Below the pieces are notes generated by a model, which saw nothing but the letters and a program-made list of their open reading frames with translations, had not been told where the DNA came from and did no database searches. A DNA stretch of 64,000 bases from Lumbricus rubellus (Eukaryota > Annelida > Clitellata > Crassiclitellata > Lumbricidae). Positions within the stretch are counted from its first letter, which is position 1; the number at the start of each line of letters is the position of its first letter. Below are positions 43,099 through 54,570 of the stretch, in pieces. Made by a program: the position numbers and the translations under genes. The stretch covers positions 31,000,726 through 31,064,725 of the forward strand of contig OX243825.1 of assembly GCA_945859605.1 (NCBI GenBank), written 5' to 3'.

Positions 43099-45647
43099 CA
43101 TAGGCGCCGAGTTGACCCGAAGAGTGGGGGTGCCCAAAAGAATGTGAAAATATGCGCGCGTGCGCGCGCAAAAATTTTGTTGGCCCTTTTTATAGGAGAC
43201 TTACTGAAATCACCACTGTTCATATAGGCGGAGAGTTGGTCCTGGTTTGAATGGACGAACTCGCTGCCAAAGTATGATCGCCGAGAAGCACAGCACCGAG
43301 CAGAGACGGGGTTTAGAAAGGGGATGTGCTCCTCCCCAATTTAGATTTTTTATTGTCACACTGCGATTGTAGAACCTTAGGCTGTCATTTTAACGTCATG
43401 ACCATGTGTGGAGTTTGGTCTCAGCTCTTAGAGGGGGGCTAAACCAATGTTCCGCGGATCTCTATAATAGTCAAGTCAACTTCAAAACAAGAGGTCATTG
43501 ATAACAATGGAATCAAAACGATGTGCTTAGACACCAGAAAATCATTGATGCCACTAGATTCAAAGTGATGTCCTTAGACACCCGAAATTCGTTGATAACA
43601 TTGGAATCAAAGTGATGTGCTTAGACACCCGAAAATCGTTGATACCACTGGAATCAAAGTGATGTCATTAGACACCCGAAAATCGTTGATAACATTGGAA
43701 TCAATGTGATGTGCTTAGACACCCGAAAATCGTTGATAACATTGCAGTCAAAAGATGTCCCTAGACACCCGACTATGGTTGATAAAACTGGAATCAAACT
43801 GATGTCCTTAGACACCCGAAAATTTTTGAAATCGGTAATACTGGAATCAAGGTGATGTCCTTAAACACCCGAAAATCGTTGATAATACTGGAATCAAAGT
43901 AATGTCCTTAGACACCCGAAAATTGTTGATAATACTGGCATCAAAATGATGTTCCTACACACCCGAAAATAGTTAAAAATTCTAAAATCAAAATAATATC
44001 CTTAGACACCCGAAAATCGTTTATGTAACAGGAATCAAAATAATGTCCTTAGACACCCGAAATTCTTTTATAGTACTGAAATCAAAATGATGTCTTTAGA
44101 CACCCGAAAATCGTGGATAATACTGGAATCGAAATGATCTCCTTAGACACCCGAAATTTTTTTATATAACTGTAATCAAATTGTTGTCCATATACACCCG
44201 AAAATCATTTTTAAAACTGAAATCAAAATGATGTCTTTAGACACCCGAAAATATTTGGTAATTCTGGATTCAAAATGATGTCCTTACACACCCGAAAATT
44301 GTTGATGACGGTGGAATAAAAAGGATGTCCGTACACACCCACAATTCCCCAATAATACTGGAATCAAAATGATGTCCTTACACACCCGAAAATAGTTGAT
44401 AATACTGGAATCAAAATGATGTCTTTACACACCCGAAAATCGTTGATAGTACTGAAATCAAATCGATGTCCTTAGACACCCGAAAATCGTTGATAATACT
44501 TCACAGATCACAAGTCGCGGGGCAGGTCTCATGATCAGGGAACAAATGCACAACTTTAAACTTCCATGAAAATCGCTTAGGACTTCCCCTCAAAGTGACA
44601 AAACGGTAGTAATGTGATATATACTACTAACTGATTGATTACTTCTTCTTCTATCTTTCAGTTTGTCTCAATGTCCCAGGTTGCAGTCTGCCAAACGATT
44701 TTTGGCAGATGACATGCATAAATTATTTTTACTCCGGTACCACTACTTCGTTTTCACAGTCTTGATGTAAGTTGATGTAGAGAGAGGGCTGGTGGCCAGA
44801 AACTCACATGAGTTCTTATTGATGCACGGTCAAGTCGGTGGATTCTTGGGGGGGGGCCCTAGCCCCTGATAAACTCCGCCCATGGTCATGACATCCTTGT
44901 CAAAATTTCCTGTTATATCATTGCATAAAGACGTGATTTAAAACTTCAATAAAATAATGTTCATCACAATTTAAATTTTTGTTGATCATTCTTTGTCTTT
45001 GATGTAGCCTATTTCTCTTGGAATCAATAAAGAAGAAAAACACAATCTTCGTTTTCATGGGCGTCTTGGAGCACTCTCCTTCAATTAGGTCAACATACTC
45101 AAATTTTGCAAAAGAAATCAGACAATTAGCCACTGTTTAGTGAGCCAATATTAACACTGTGGTATAGTTTTTTCAAAAAGTATTTCAAGTAGTTTTTAAA
45201 GATCAAATCAATATCCCGCTTTTATGATGCTGGGAGGTGACTCTCGAGCACTGAAGAGCACTATTGAGCATGTATACAATAATATTATAGGCCTAAACAA
45301 ACAATGTCATTCAAATCGTCTCCTTCGTCCGTAATAAAAAAAGGAAGCGGATCGAATAAGCAGGATTTCGGGGTTTCCTCGTATTCGCTGATCGGCTTAG
45401 GACCAATGGAGTTCAGACTACCAGATGGGATAAACTAGAGTAATTGTAAGGTAAACTAACTGAGATTTAAAAAAGTATACTAAAGATGGAATTATTTTTA
45501 TAGATAAGCAATCCCAACAGAGAAGAAATATCTTAAAAGCACATATTTCCGGCTGATTTCAGGTGGTGCCCATGCATCGGCGGGCCTCGCACGGCCAATT
45601 TCTGGTGGTGCTGAGCACTCACGGGCCTCGCAGAGTCGGCGCCCATG
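43099..45647. mobile_element. 2.55-kb element with CATRGGCGCCGA ends
   Basis: The left end CATAGGCGCCGAGTTG and the complement of the right end, CATGGGCGCCGACTC, are inverted repeats. The flanks aatatgtc (43,091-43,098) and aatatgtc (45,648-45,655) form an 8-bp duplication. Copy 1 of duplication A (23,590) lacks the element. An 8-bp duplication with CA..TG ends suits hAT or a similar superfamily. The interior has a long 47-bp minisatellite and no transposase frame; gcgattgtagaaccttaggctgtcat resembles words in the hAT-like element at 7.7 kb. It holds no obvious gene. Confidence 0.78.
43483..44500. repeat. Minisatellite, 47-bp unit, about 22 copies
   Basis: Unit consensus: aaagtgatgtccttagacac, then ccgaaaatcgttgataatac, then tggaatc. 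Copies vary at scattered positions (cttacacacc, gataacattgg). It lies wholly inside the CATRGGCGCCGA element. Direct repeats are contiguous without unique spacers, so this is not CRISPR-like. Confidence 0.9.
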
Positions 45648-46896
45648 AATATGTCATGGAAGCAGCACACGAACGTCTAAAATACGGAAGGTAATGTGAT
45701 ATTGACGAAGTGAGTAATAGTGAGTATTACATTATATCTGGTAGGTCTGCATTTTAGCGATTTTCTTTTTTCCAGTGAAACGTAATAGAGATTTTATATT
45801 TTAACGAAGGGTGTTCATTTTATCGATTTATTTTCTCCAGTTAAAAGTAATAATGATTTTATAATTATTTTAATGAATGGTCAACTCAATCTGGCTTTAA
45901 GAGCTTATAGTCGGCGAGATATAAAAAAAAGCTAGAAGAAATTTGTGACAAGCCAGTTTTATAGTTTTTAGTTAGGTAATATCATGTAGTATAACATACT
46001 AAAATCCGCAACGCGAAAGTTATTAGCAAAATTCACAAATTAACACCAAAGTAGCGCACTTTATGATACACATTTTAGGCTGTAATTCTGCGTACAGTGG
46101 GCGGATGTGCACAATCCTGGTGTCTGTTGTCCGTGTTTAGAGGGTCAGATAATCGAATGGTATTGATATTAAGGAGCCATTCCACATGTTTTACAAGATC
46201 GACGTGCATAAAAAATTTTTAAATATGCAGGGGCGAGCCACGAAAAATATTCGGGAGTTCCATTCCGAGTTTTTAAACTTTTTCCAATGGTCTTGGACGC
46301 AAAATACACCGAACTAATTCTTTTAAATTAGAATTTTTATTTCGGGTTTGAAACCGCCAAACCACCTAAAAGGGTGAGGGTTAAGAAAAATTATATGTAG
46401 GCCTAAAATATTGACGGGCCGAACGAGCCCTTAGATTGAGATTTTTCAACAACTTTTCAAATAGCAATACTTACTTACTTACTTAAATAGCCCAATATGA
46501 CACAGGTGTTCACAAGCACTCATCCAGCATTGAAGAACGTGTCAGTAGAGTGAAGAAATGCATGTCCTTTGATACACTAAGTACTGTGTCAGGACTTATT
46601 GTGATAGCACTTAAACTAATATAAGAATACAATTATTTTAATATGCAGACAGTGGTGGCACAAGCTATAGGCTGCAATTTAAGCACGTCGTGTCAAGCTG
46701 TTTTTCATAGCAGTTATTCAGTAGGTCAAGGAAATTAAATGTAAAAAAGAGCTAAAAGTTCCAAGCAGGTAATAAGGTAGGTCATGAGCAAAATTGGAAT
46801 GTCACATACGGTCATGAAAACAATTCTGTCCATAGACACAATGGAAAACAGTAGACCTAGTTGGTGTGTTCTGGTTGCATGATAGTGGTAATTAAG

Positions 46897-47506
46897 GGTT
46901 CCACGACAACTGGTCTACCGACAACTCGTCTAACGACAACTCGTCTCCGGACAATTGGTCTAACGACAACTGGTCTACAGACGAATAGTATTGATAAAAT
47001 CAAAGCTGGATTTGCGAAAATGGGTTTTTAGCTTAAATGGAAGCTGGATTGATGATTTTCATTCATGTATTCCAACATGCACCCATTTCTACTACAAATC
47101 TAAAAACACGTTCATCCAACTTCTATTTCTCGCCTGTTATTTTCGTCAATCCAGCTTCTATTTCAGATATAAGAATACCCTCATCCAGCTTCCATTACTT
47201 AAGCGGTTTTCTTATCAATCCAGCTTCTATTTGAGATCTAGAAATACCTTCATCCAGCTTTTATTTATCATTCGTTATTTTCGTCAATCCAGCTTCTATT
47301 TCACATGTAAAAGAACCATCATCCAGATTCCATTTCTCTTGCGTTTTTTCATCAATCCAACCTCCACTTCACCTCTAAAAACTGTCATCCAGCTTCCATT
47401 TCTCAAGCGCTGAATCAGTTGTCAGTAGACCAGTTGTCGTTAGACGAATTGTCCGGAGACCACTTGTCGTTAGACGAGTTGTCGGTAGACGAGTTGTCGT
47501 GACACC
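46897..47506 (-). mobile_element. Class-1 foldback element copy C (610 bp)
   Basis: Reverse orientation relative to copies A and B: begins ggttccacgacaactggtct and ends gttgtcgtgacacc. An exact 9-bp duplication gtaattaag lies at 46,888-46,896 and 47,507-47,515. The 15-bp terminal units and five-dimer AGCTGGAT core are as in copies A and B. Nested in the 4.13-kb element. Confidence 0.92.
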
Positions 47507-48719
47507 GTAATTAAGTGTGTAGCATTCATACATGCATTGTATAGAGTGGTAATTATGGTTAGTTATGCTACTTTGCTACACTATATAGATCTGTGACAGT
47601 CACAAACATTTCACCTATAAACAAACAATTTAAATATAAACATGCCACATATCTATATAGTTGTAAATATAGAAATATTTATTAATTAATTAATTACAGC
47701 AGCATGTACAAAAAATTAAAAGAAACTAGAACAAAGCAGAATGATCTTAAAAAAGTGCATGTGAACTACCTATATCTATAGGACCACACGAATGAAATCA
47801 TATGGTTTCAATGGAATGAGGTAAAAGGTGTGAGTGGAATTACGGGTAAACTGGTATTAACTGTTAGGGTTGTGTGAGTCCCAATGGAGTTTAATGTTGG
47901 CAAGCCAACAGGATGGAGTGGGGGATCCTGGAGGTGATCCTTCTGTCATGATGGATATCATATCTGTGTTTTGATTGTGGTTTCCATTGGATAAAGACGG
48001 GAGATGTAATGCATGCCCGGTTTGTTGAAAAATTGTGGTTTACTTGATGAACATAGTCTTTCAGGATGTCATGTAGAAGAGAGAAAATTGAAATGCCAAG
48101 GAGGAAACGCATTCCAATTTTTGTGTGTAAATTGGAACTGGAGTCTGGCTGCATGTTTATGTCGGAAACGTGCAATTTAATCATATAATTTTTGTGAAAT
48201 TTTTGTGTTTCATAAGTGTTTAAAGTTAATCCAGCATAAAATTGTCAGGAATTGATTCGATTTTAACTGGTAGTTTAACCTGTTAACATTGTGTAGCTTT
48301 TTTGTAGCAATATGTAATTGAGTTGAGCGATAATTTGCTTTGACCTGTTGAACTCTACGCTCTTTGACAAGTGGAGCTTTTGGTCTAGCGAGTTCAAATT
48401 ACTTAGACAGCACCAAACCTTTTTCATTGTGGGTCATTGTGGTATCCGAAATGGCACACCATTGTGAACGATACCTTGGTTAAACTTGGCCTGCTTTTTA
48501 TTTTTCGATCAAATCACATTTTTCAGCTGTCCCCATGCCAACAGTTTCAGGTCTTTTACATATGGTAACACATCGTATCTCAGATCTCATGGTAGGCCTG
48601 CAAACTATTGCGATAATTTGCTTCACTGTGCTATTGATGTCTGTAATAGGGGCGGAATCCACAGCTTAGGCAAACTTCTGTTACGAATGCTGGCGATATT
48701 TTCATGGTCAAACTGTGCA

Positions 48720-49094
48720 TCACGTATGCTGCCTCGCAATAGTTTTGCTGCAGCGTCGATCCGCTAACCCAGTATCCGCCTTTTCAATGTCTGCGTCCCT
48801 GTCATTGTTCCATTTGTCACTGATTATAATACGTGAGGCTATACTTTTGAAGCAAATTACATCCCTGACACCACTAACACCAGCAAGCCATATTTCATCA
48901 CCATAATGCACCTTCAACAATTCCTTCAAATGCTTCACATAAAAGATATTACATGGTTCATCAGCTAACTTTCTCATCTCTTCCTGGACATCAATGACTG
49001 TGCACAATTCACCGAAGTTTGCCCCCATTGACTGAAATACTTGCAGCACATCATCTCTATCTCTGACTGCTACTGCTGCTGCCACTGATGTCAA
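48720..49094 (-). pseudogene. Unrecognised 124-residue frame in the 4.13-kb element
   Basis: Contains VIDVQEEMRKLADEPCNIF, VKHLKELLKVHYGDEIWLAG and VICFKSIASRIIISDKW. The pattern of a predicted helical segment followed by HYGD and ICFK resembles uncharacterised marine invertebrate proteins associated with repeats (from memory; no domain name can be given). Its upstream end is cut by an oppositely oriented LINE remnant, so it is probably a broken element-encoded gene. Confidence 0.4.
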
Positions 49095-49335
49095 CGCCTT
49101 TGTAGTCTCTCGTCTTGACTATTGAAGTTCCCTCCTTTGGCTTTCTATTGCACATCGGATAACCTATATGGTTTATGCATTAGTAAACCCTGGAGTGGGG
49201 TCCCTGTTTCATTCCGCCTTGTGCCTAGAGGTTACATCCTTTCACTTCAAAACTGCCTTATTTAGCCGAACGTTGCTAGACTGAGGAGTGAGGTTACCGT
49301 GAATAGTGCGCTATATAAAGTCAATAATAATCCGG
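49080..49335 (+). mobile_element. Short LINE 3' remnant
   Basis: The plus strand reads NAFVVSRLDY (matching the AFVTSRLDYCNSLL motif of the LINE RT thumb), then a frame break, then FKTALFSRTLLD and a stop. It ends gcgctatataaagtcaataataat, an A-rich tail. L2/CR1-like, 5'-truncated. Confidence 0.6.
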
Positions 49336-50168
49336 TTCGCCGCTACCAGCTTACGCTTATGCAGTTCGCAATGTCGGTCACTATTCTGCAGCGTTCATGA
49401 ACACTAACTATGCCTGGATGTCTAGCCATGTATTGGTTATAGTGCTATCATCACGCCGAATACTAGCTTTCTGAGATGGGATTCATTCCTCTTGCTTGCG
49501 CAAATGCAATCACGTTAGAATCGCTAGTCGAAGAACTAGTAACAAAACGGTAAATTACGCATTTTATCCTCGCATAGCTCAGCCGTATCTGTCCGATACG
49601 CCATTATCGCTCAACTCGATTACAAATTGCTACAAAAATCCTACACAACGTTAACAGGTTAAACTACCCGATAAAATCGAAACAATTCTTAACAATTTTA
49701 CGTAATCTAAGGCTGAACTAACTTTAAACGCGAAAGAAACAAACAAATATCACAAAATTATACTATTAAATTGCACGTTGCCAATATAAACATGCAACGA
49801 AAGACTGTAACTGCCTTCTTACGCCATGGTAACTCCACTCAGAAAAGACTGCGCAAGGTCTAAATGCGCCAAAAATATAGTCCCCGATTTAAGTTAAAAT
49901 TTCACATTTTGCTAATTGGGGGTTTACTGCGGATTTTTGTGGGAGTGTAACTAGACCATACTAAACCCATTGCAAATATAATTGGCTTGTACCAAATTTC
50001 TTCTAGCTTTTGAAATTTTTGGTTTAATTCTGGCCTACTATTAAGGTAGGCTGTTCGAATCTCGTAGGACGTATGGCATGGCTGCATATAATAATATGAT
50101 TTAAGCTAATGTCTTCTGTGATTTGTGTTTTTGTAAATTATTGTTTGAATTGCATAGCTCAAATATGA

Positions 50169-50568
50169 TTGTACTCATACCGCATTATGATTATGATGAT
50201 GATGGTCATTATTTTTTTTTGGCCCCGTGGTATACAGGATCCATCAGGGACTTCGCTACCGCCTAATGGAAAATCACAGTCTGGAACAGCCCTATTCACA
50301 CTCTGTGTCCTGATCGGCGAAAGCGCCCCTAAAGGCAACCGCGTTGTAACGTTGTATCGTCAGCTAGATTCGCTGGAACAAAAAGGTTGTATCTCGTGGC
50401 TCCCCCAATATAGTGGATCTTTGTCCCAGGTCCGAAAGCAATATCAATCCTTCGCTGTTAATCGGACCCATGGTTTCGATCGCCAAAGGGACAAAAAATA
50501 TGTTGACAATAGTTCGTTGTATTTGTCAGTTTTGCGAACCGACGCCTTCTCTGCCACGGCGCCGGTGT
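50169..50568. other. Duplicated non-coding segment with a long shadow frame
   Basis: Matches 33,664-34,063. An open frame (WPRGIQDPSGTSLPP, LYRQLDSLEQKG) runs through both copies and then into different transposons, which give it different ends. I recognise no domain. I do not call it a gene. Confidence 0.5.
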
Positions 50569-50937
50569 GCATATACCCGAATCCCAAGCCGTATAGCACT
50601 TCAGAGATATTTTCTTTCCGTAAACTGGAAGTTGGATGAAAGATGAAAACATGATATTACTGCTCACGTATTGCAGTATCATTAGAAGCTGGATGAGCAT
50701 ATTAATTAACAGAAGTAGAAGCTGGATGAGCGACGAATTCATGGGTTTATGCTAAATTGTAACCGTAAAACTAGAGGCTGAATGAACGATACAAATATTT
50801 TTAGCTGAAGTAGAAGTTGGATGAATAACGGAACTGTGATATAGTAAAATTAGAAGTTGGATGAGCGATGAAAAGATGACTAAAACATGTTTTTAATAAT
50901 TTTACGTTGCTATACGGCTTGGGATTCGGGTATATGC
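50569..50937. mobile_element. 369-bp element with GCATATACCCGAATCC ends, absent from unit 1
   Basis: Near-perfect 30-bp ends (gcatatacccgaatcccaag, mirrored at the right) with an exact 9-bp duplication cgccggtgt (50,560-50,568 and 50,938-50,946). Unit 1 has the intact site at 34,055-34,063. The core has five or six units of tagaagctggatgagcgac, the same AGCTGGAT theme as the foldback families although the termini are unrelated. No protein. Confidence 0.95.
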
Positions 50938-50939
50938 CG

Positions 50940-51395
50940 CCGGTGTAAAGGTTTGAGATTACCCCCTCCTAAACATTACCCCCCTGAAAACTGTAAATTG
51001 CATCAATCATCGCATTTATTGCACTAAAATAATCGGGAAAATCATCCCGCTTCTTGTTTTGATCTGAAGATTTTCATCCGTCATCCCACTTCGTGGTTTG
51101 TTGTGAATATTTTCATTTGTAACTAAAATACTAATCGCCGCTGAAGTTACAATGGAGAAAATGTCTTCGAGGCTATTATTTTTTTCGGATCAAAATATTG
51201 ATAACAAAACACGAAGTGGGATGACGGATGATATTCTGCAGACCAAAACAAGAAGTGGGATGATTTTTCTGATTTTATTAGTGCAATAAATGCGATGATT
51301 GATGCAAATCTAGTTTCCGGGGGGTAATCTGGGACCGGTTTCAAGTTACCGGGGGGTAATGTTTAGGAGGGGGTAATTTGAAACCTTTACACCGG
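50940..51395. mobile_element. CCGGTGTAAAGG foldback MITE, second complete copy
   Basis: Unit-2 counterpart of 34,057-34,512. Its left edge was itself the target of the GCATATACCC insertion, so the first bases are duplicated at 50,562-50,568. Confidence 0.8.
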
Positions 51396-51550
51396 CCCTT
51401 TGACTTTATCATTATTATTATTATTAGCAGTTAAAGAAAAGTTTTCTTGTTTAGTGGCAACACAATGCTTATATATTTACCAAAAAAAGTTGGGCATTGA
51501 TTGATCACAAAGCTTGCCAAAATTGCAGAACAATGTTTTTACTTCCGCAG

Positions 51551-52206
51551 GAATTAATGCAAAGTCGACAGAAAGGAAATGAACTTTTTTAACTGGCGAA
51601 AATCATTTCCACAGAGTTGCAACAGATCAAAGTGTGTATAATAATGTGCATATGAAAATATCCATGCAGTTTGAAATTTGTGATAAGCTATTTACATGTG
51701 AACACAAATCTGGATTTCATAGAAGAAGTAATGCTACGAAACAACACTTAAGTGCAGTTTGTGTAAAGCATCATTTCACATTGTAGCACTCTGCATTTTG
51801 ATACGAACACTCTAACTGGAGCAAATGCAAACAAATGCAATTTATGTGAGAAAGCATTTGCACGGAAATAATGGCCTGATACATCGTACAAGGACCCATA
51901 TTGGAGAAAAGCCATTCGACTGCAATTTGTGTGACAAAACATTTTCACAATTTTAGAATTCACTGAATAACCACATGAAAATACACTTCACAGAAACTCC
52001 ATGCAAAGTCCAACATATGGCATAAATAAAAGAATTCATATTGCAGAAAAACAATATAAGTGCAATCTATGCGAAAACACATTTTCACACAGTGGTAGGC
52101 CACGCAAGAACCCACACTGCAGAAAGGCATTCATGTGTGTTTGTCAGTAAGCAATTAGATTGAAGGTTGTTTTTAAAGACCATAATCATCAGAACACACT
52201 GAAGAA
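51551..52206 (+). pseudogene. Decayed 5' finger region before ZF-6
   Basis: Unit-2 counterpart of 34,668-35,323, with the same stops and the same acceptor ttttacttccgcag. I see almost no difference between the two. Confidence 0.65.
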
Positions 52207-53668
52207 ATGTCATACACATGCAAATTATGTCATAAAACATTTCAACATAGATCTCATCTCCTACGTCACACAATGTCACACACAGGAGAGAAGCCATTCA
52301 AGTGTAATGTATGCAACAAAGCATTTGCACAGAGGAGTACTCTAGTAGGCCATACAAGAATCCACACTGGAGAAAAGCCATACAATTGCAACCTATGTCA
52401 TGCAGCATTCACATGGCAATATGGTCTTGCATGCCACACCAAAACGCACACTGGAGTAAAGCCTTACTCATGCAATTTGTGCCACAAACGATTTACACGA
52501 CAGAGTACATTTTTTTCCCATACAAGGTTACACACTGGGGAAAAGCCGTACAAGTGCAGTACATGTAAGAAATCATTTGCATCAAAAGAAGGTCTTGTAT
52601 CCCACACAAGAACCCACACTGGAAAAAAGCCATACTTATGCCTACTGTGCTGCAAGAGGTTTTCTACTTCAGATGGTTTGAAGTGCCATGCTAGAATGCA
52701 CACTGGAGAGAAACCATACAAGTGCAATCTATGTGACAAAGTGTTTGCACAGAAGGCTCATCTGGAAAAGCACACAAGAGCACACACTGGAGAGAAACCA
52801 TACAAGTGCAATCTATGTGACAAAGTTTTTGCACAGAAGGCTCATCTGGAAAACCACACAAGAGCACACACTGGAGAAAAGCCATTCAGGTGCAATATAT
52901 GTCAGAAATCATTGGCGTCGAAGACAAATCTTGCATCCCATACAAGAACCCATTCTGGAGAAAAACCATTCTTGTGCAATTTTTGTCAGAAAGCGTTTAG
53001 AAGCAGGAGTGCTCTTGAAGTACATGTAAGAACCCACACTAAAAAAACGCCATACAAATGCAAATTGTGTCAGAAAATGTTTGCACATAGAAGTAATCTG
53101 CGTTATCATGAAAAGAACCCACACTGGAGAAAAGCCATTCAGGTGCAATATATGTCAGAAATCATTGTCGTCGAAGACAAATCTTGCATACCATACAAGA
53201 ACCCACACTGGAGAAAAGATATTGAAGTACAATTCATTTTGCAAAGGTGTCAATCTGAAGCCGCACATGAAATCCGAAACAACGAATAACTTTTCCAAGG
53301 ACGAGTTATGTGATAACTCGACAACGAATTACCGTTTAAATACTTCAGTTCAGAGAATCTCAATACATCCTGAATATGAGAATTTCCTTGGTGGAAAAGA
53401 GTTCTTGCCAACAGAGGAATTGCCTCACAGTTTTACGCAAAGTATTGATCCACATTCAAGTGAAAGAATGCATTCTGGAGATTCTTCAGTGACTCGTTAC
53501 AACATGGATGAGTTTACTTTAAGACCTTTTGGTTGTGGATATTGCGATGAAGTGTTCGAATTCGAACAGACATTTGTGGATCATTGTTATGATCACAACT
53601 GTGATGATCCGCAGAAAGACGGTTTCCTTGAAGTGACTGAAATGCGACTTTTGACTTACTTTCCATGA
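52207..53668 (+). pseudogene. ZF-6: C2H2 zinc-finger gene with one frameshift
   Basis: Starts MSYTCKLC. Ten fingers are intact up to about 53,030, including two consecutive near-identical fingers [16 protein letters not shown]. Finger 11 loses frame after RYHE, where one extra A (tcatgaaaagaaccc) moves translation to a stop at 53,287. The remaining finger and the C-terminal module up to [12 protein letters not shown] continue in the next frame (53,081-53,668). A truncated product of 360 residues lacking the C-terminal finger is possible. It differs from ZF-5 by keeping finger 4 in frame, Cys in FLCNFC and Leu in DGLKCH. Confidence 0.85.
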
Positions 53669-53801
53669 GCAAATAGATCTTGATTGATTGTTGTTAACTG
53701 CCAGTTTTACTTCAGCCATATATGGCTTTATGTAGATTGGCTTATTGTATCGTATCGTATTGTATCTGACAACTTATAAAGCGCTTCTTGCGGTTGTACT
53801 A

Positions 53802-54570
53802 CATTTCCCCCTGGACAAACCGCCCCGACAACCCCCCACCTAGGGTAGGACATACCCCTGGTAGAATATATTGCACATAAGGGGCCGTACTATAAAACGA
53901 CGGTCCTAAGTACGCAAGCTAGATTGATGAAAATGTTCTTGCTTAAATGGAAGCTGGATTGGTGAAAATGTTCTTGCTGAAATGGAAGCTGGATTGATAA
54001 AAATGTTCTTGCTTAAATGGAAGCTGGATTGATGAAAATAAATTTTATTTAAGTGGAAGCTGGATTGATGAAAATGTTCTTGCTGAAATGGAAGCTGGAT
54101 TGATGATAATGTTCTGGCTTAAATAGAAGCTGGGTTGATGAAAATAGTATTGCTTAAATTGGAGCTGTATGGACAAAAATAATTATTATTTAAAAAGAAG
54201 TTGTATTAAACTAATCTTTGCCTAAATGGAAGCTGGATTGATGGCAAGGATTAATGCTGGAATAAATTAACCAACAGGTAATACATTAGCTTCAGATCGG
54301 AGTGACTGAATGACACTAAGAAGTTATAAGTTCACGCCTGGATGACAGCGACATGTGTTTACCCGTATGACACTAATTATATTAGTTGACGCAGCACCGC
54401 GACTTGGTTAATTAGCCTAAGTTTGAGCATATTATAAGCCTAAATGCAGAAATATGGTAGGCCTATTTTCGGAGCACAGGGATGAATTGTCCGGGGGTGG
54501 GTTAATGTCGTAGGCTAAATCAGGGGAAATTGTCCGGGTGTTTTGTCCGGGGGGCTGTCAAGGGGTAAAG
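53802..54570. mobile_element. Foldback-type element, CCCCTGGACAA ends (copy after ZF-6)
   Basis: Unit-2 counterpart of 36,918-37,686, with the same 35-bp AGCTGGAT core. It splits the LINE RT fragment (resuming at 54,602) in the same place. Confidence 0.65.

Larger units (their letters stand above)
33327..45695 (+). repeat. Tandem segmental duplication, unit 1
   Basis: About 12.4 kb containing ZF-5 and ZF-4b. 33,327-38,026 matches 45,696-54,910 once two unit-2 insertions are removed (offset 16,883-16,884 across ZF-5/ZF-6). 38,521 to about 39,655 matches 54,920 to about 56,055 (offset near 16,400). The left boundary coincides with the right edge of the GGTAAAC element. Confidence 0.9.
45908..50040. 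mobile_element. 4.13-kb element with 3-bp TTA target duplication
   Basis: TTA (45,905-45,907) / TAGTCGGCGAGA ... TCTGGCCTACTA / TTA (50,041-50,043). The inverted ends are about 50 bp and imperfect; both contain aaaagctagaagaaatttg. Unit 1 shows the uninterrupted site agagcttaaggtagg at 33,531. A TTA/TAA duplication is typical of Harbinger-like elements (established), but no Harbinger protein is visible. The interior holds foldback copy C, a minus-strand frame (48,720-49,094), a LINE remnant and an internal inverted repeat (48,125-48,345 with 49,590-49,815). The rest is unrecognised AT-rich DNA. Confidence 0.75.

Noticed and set aside
43483..44500. Regularly spaced 47-bp repeats as a CRISPR array
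   Set aside because: The repeats are contiguous and diverge throughout, with no unique spacers; the context is animal DNA and the array lies inside a transposon.
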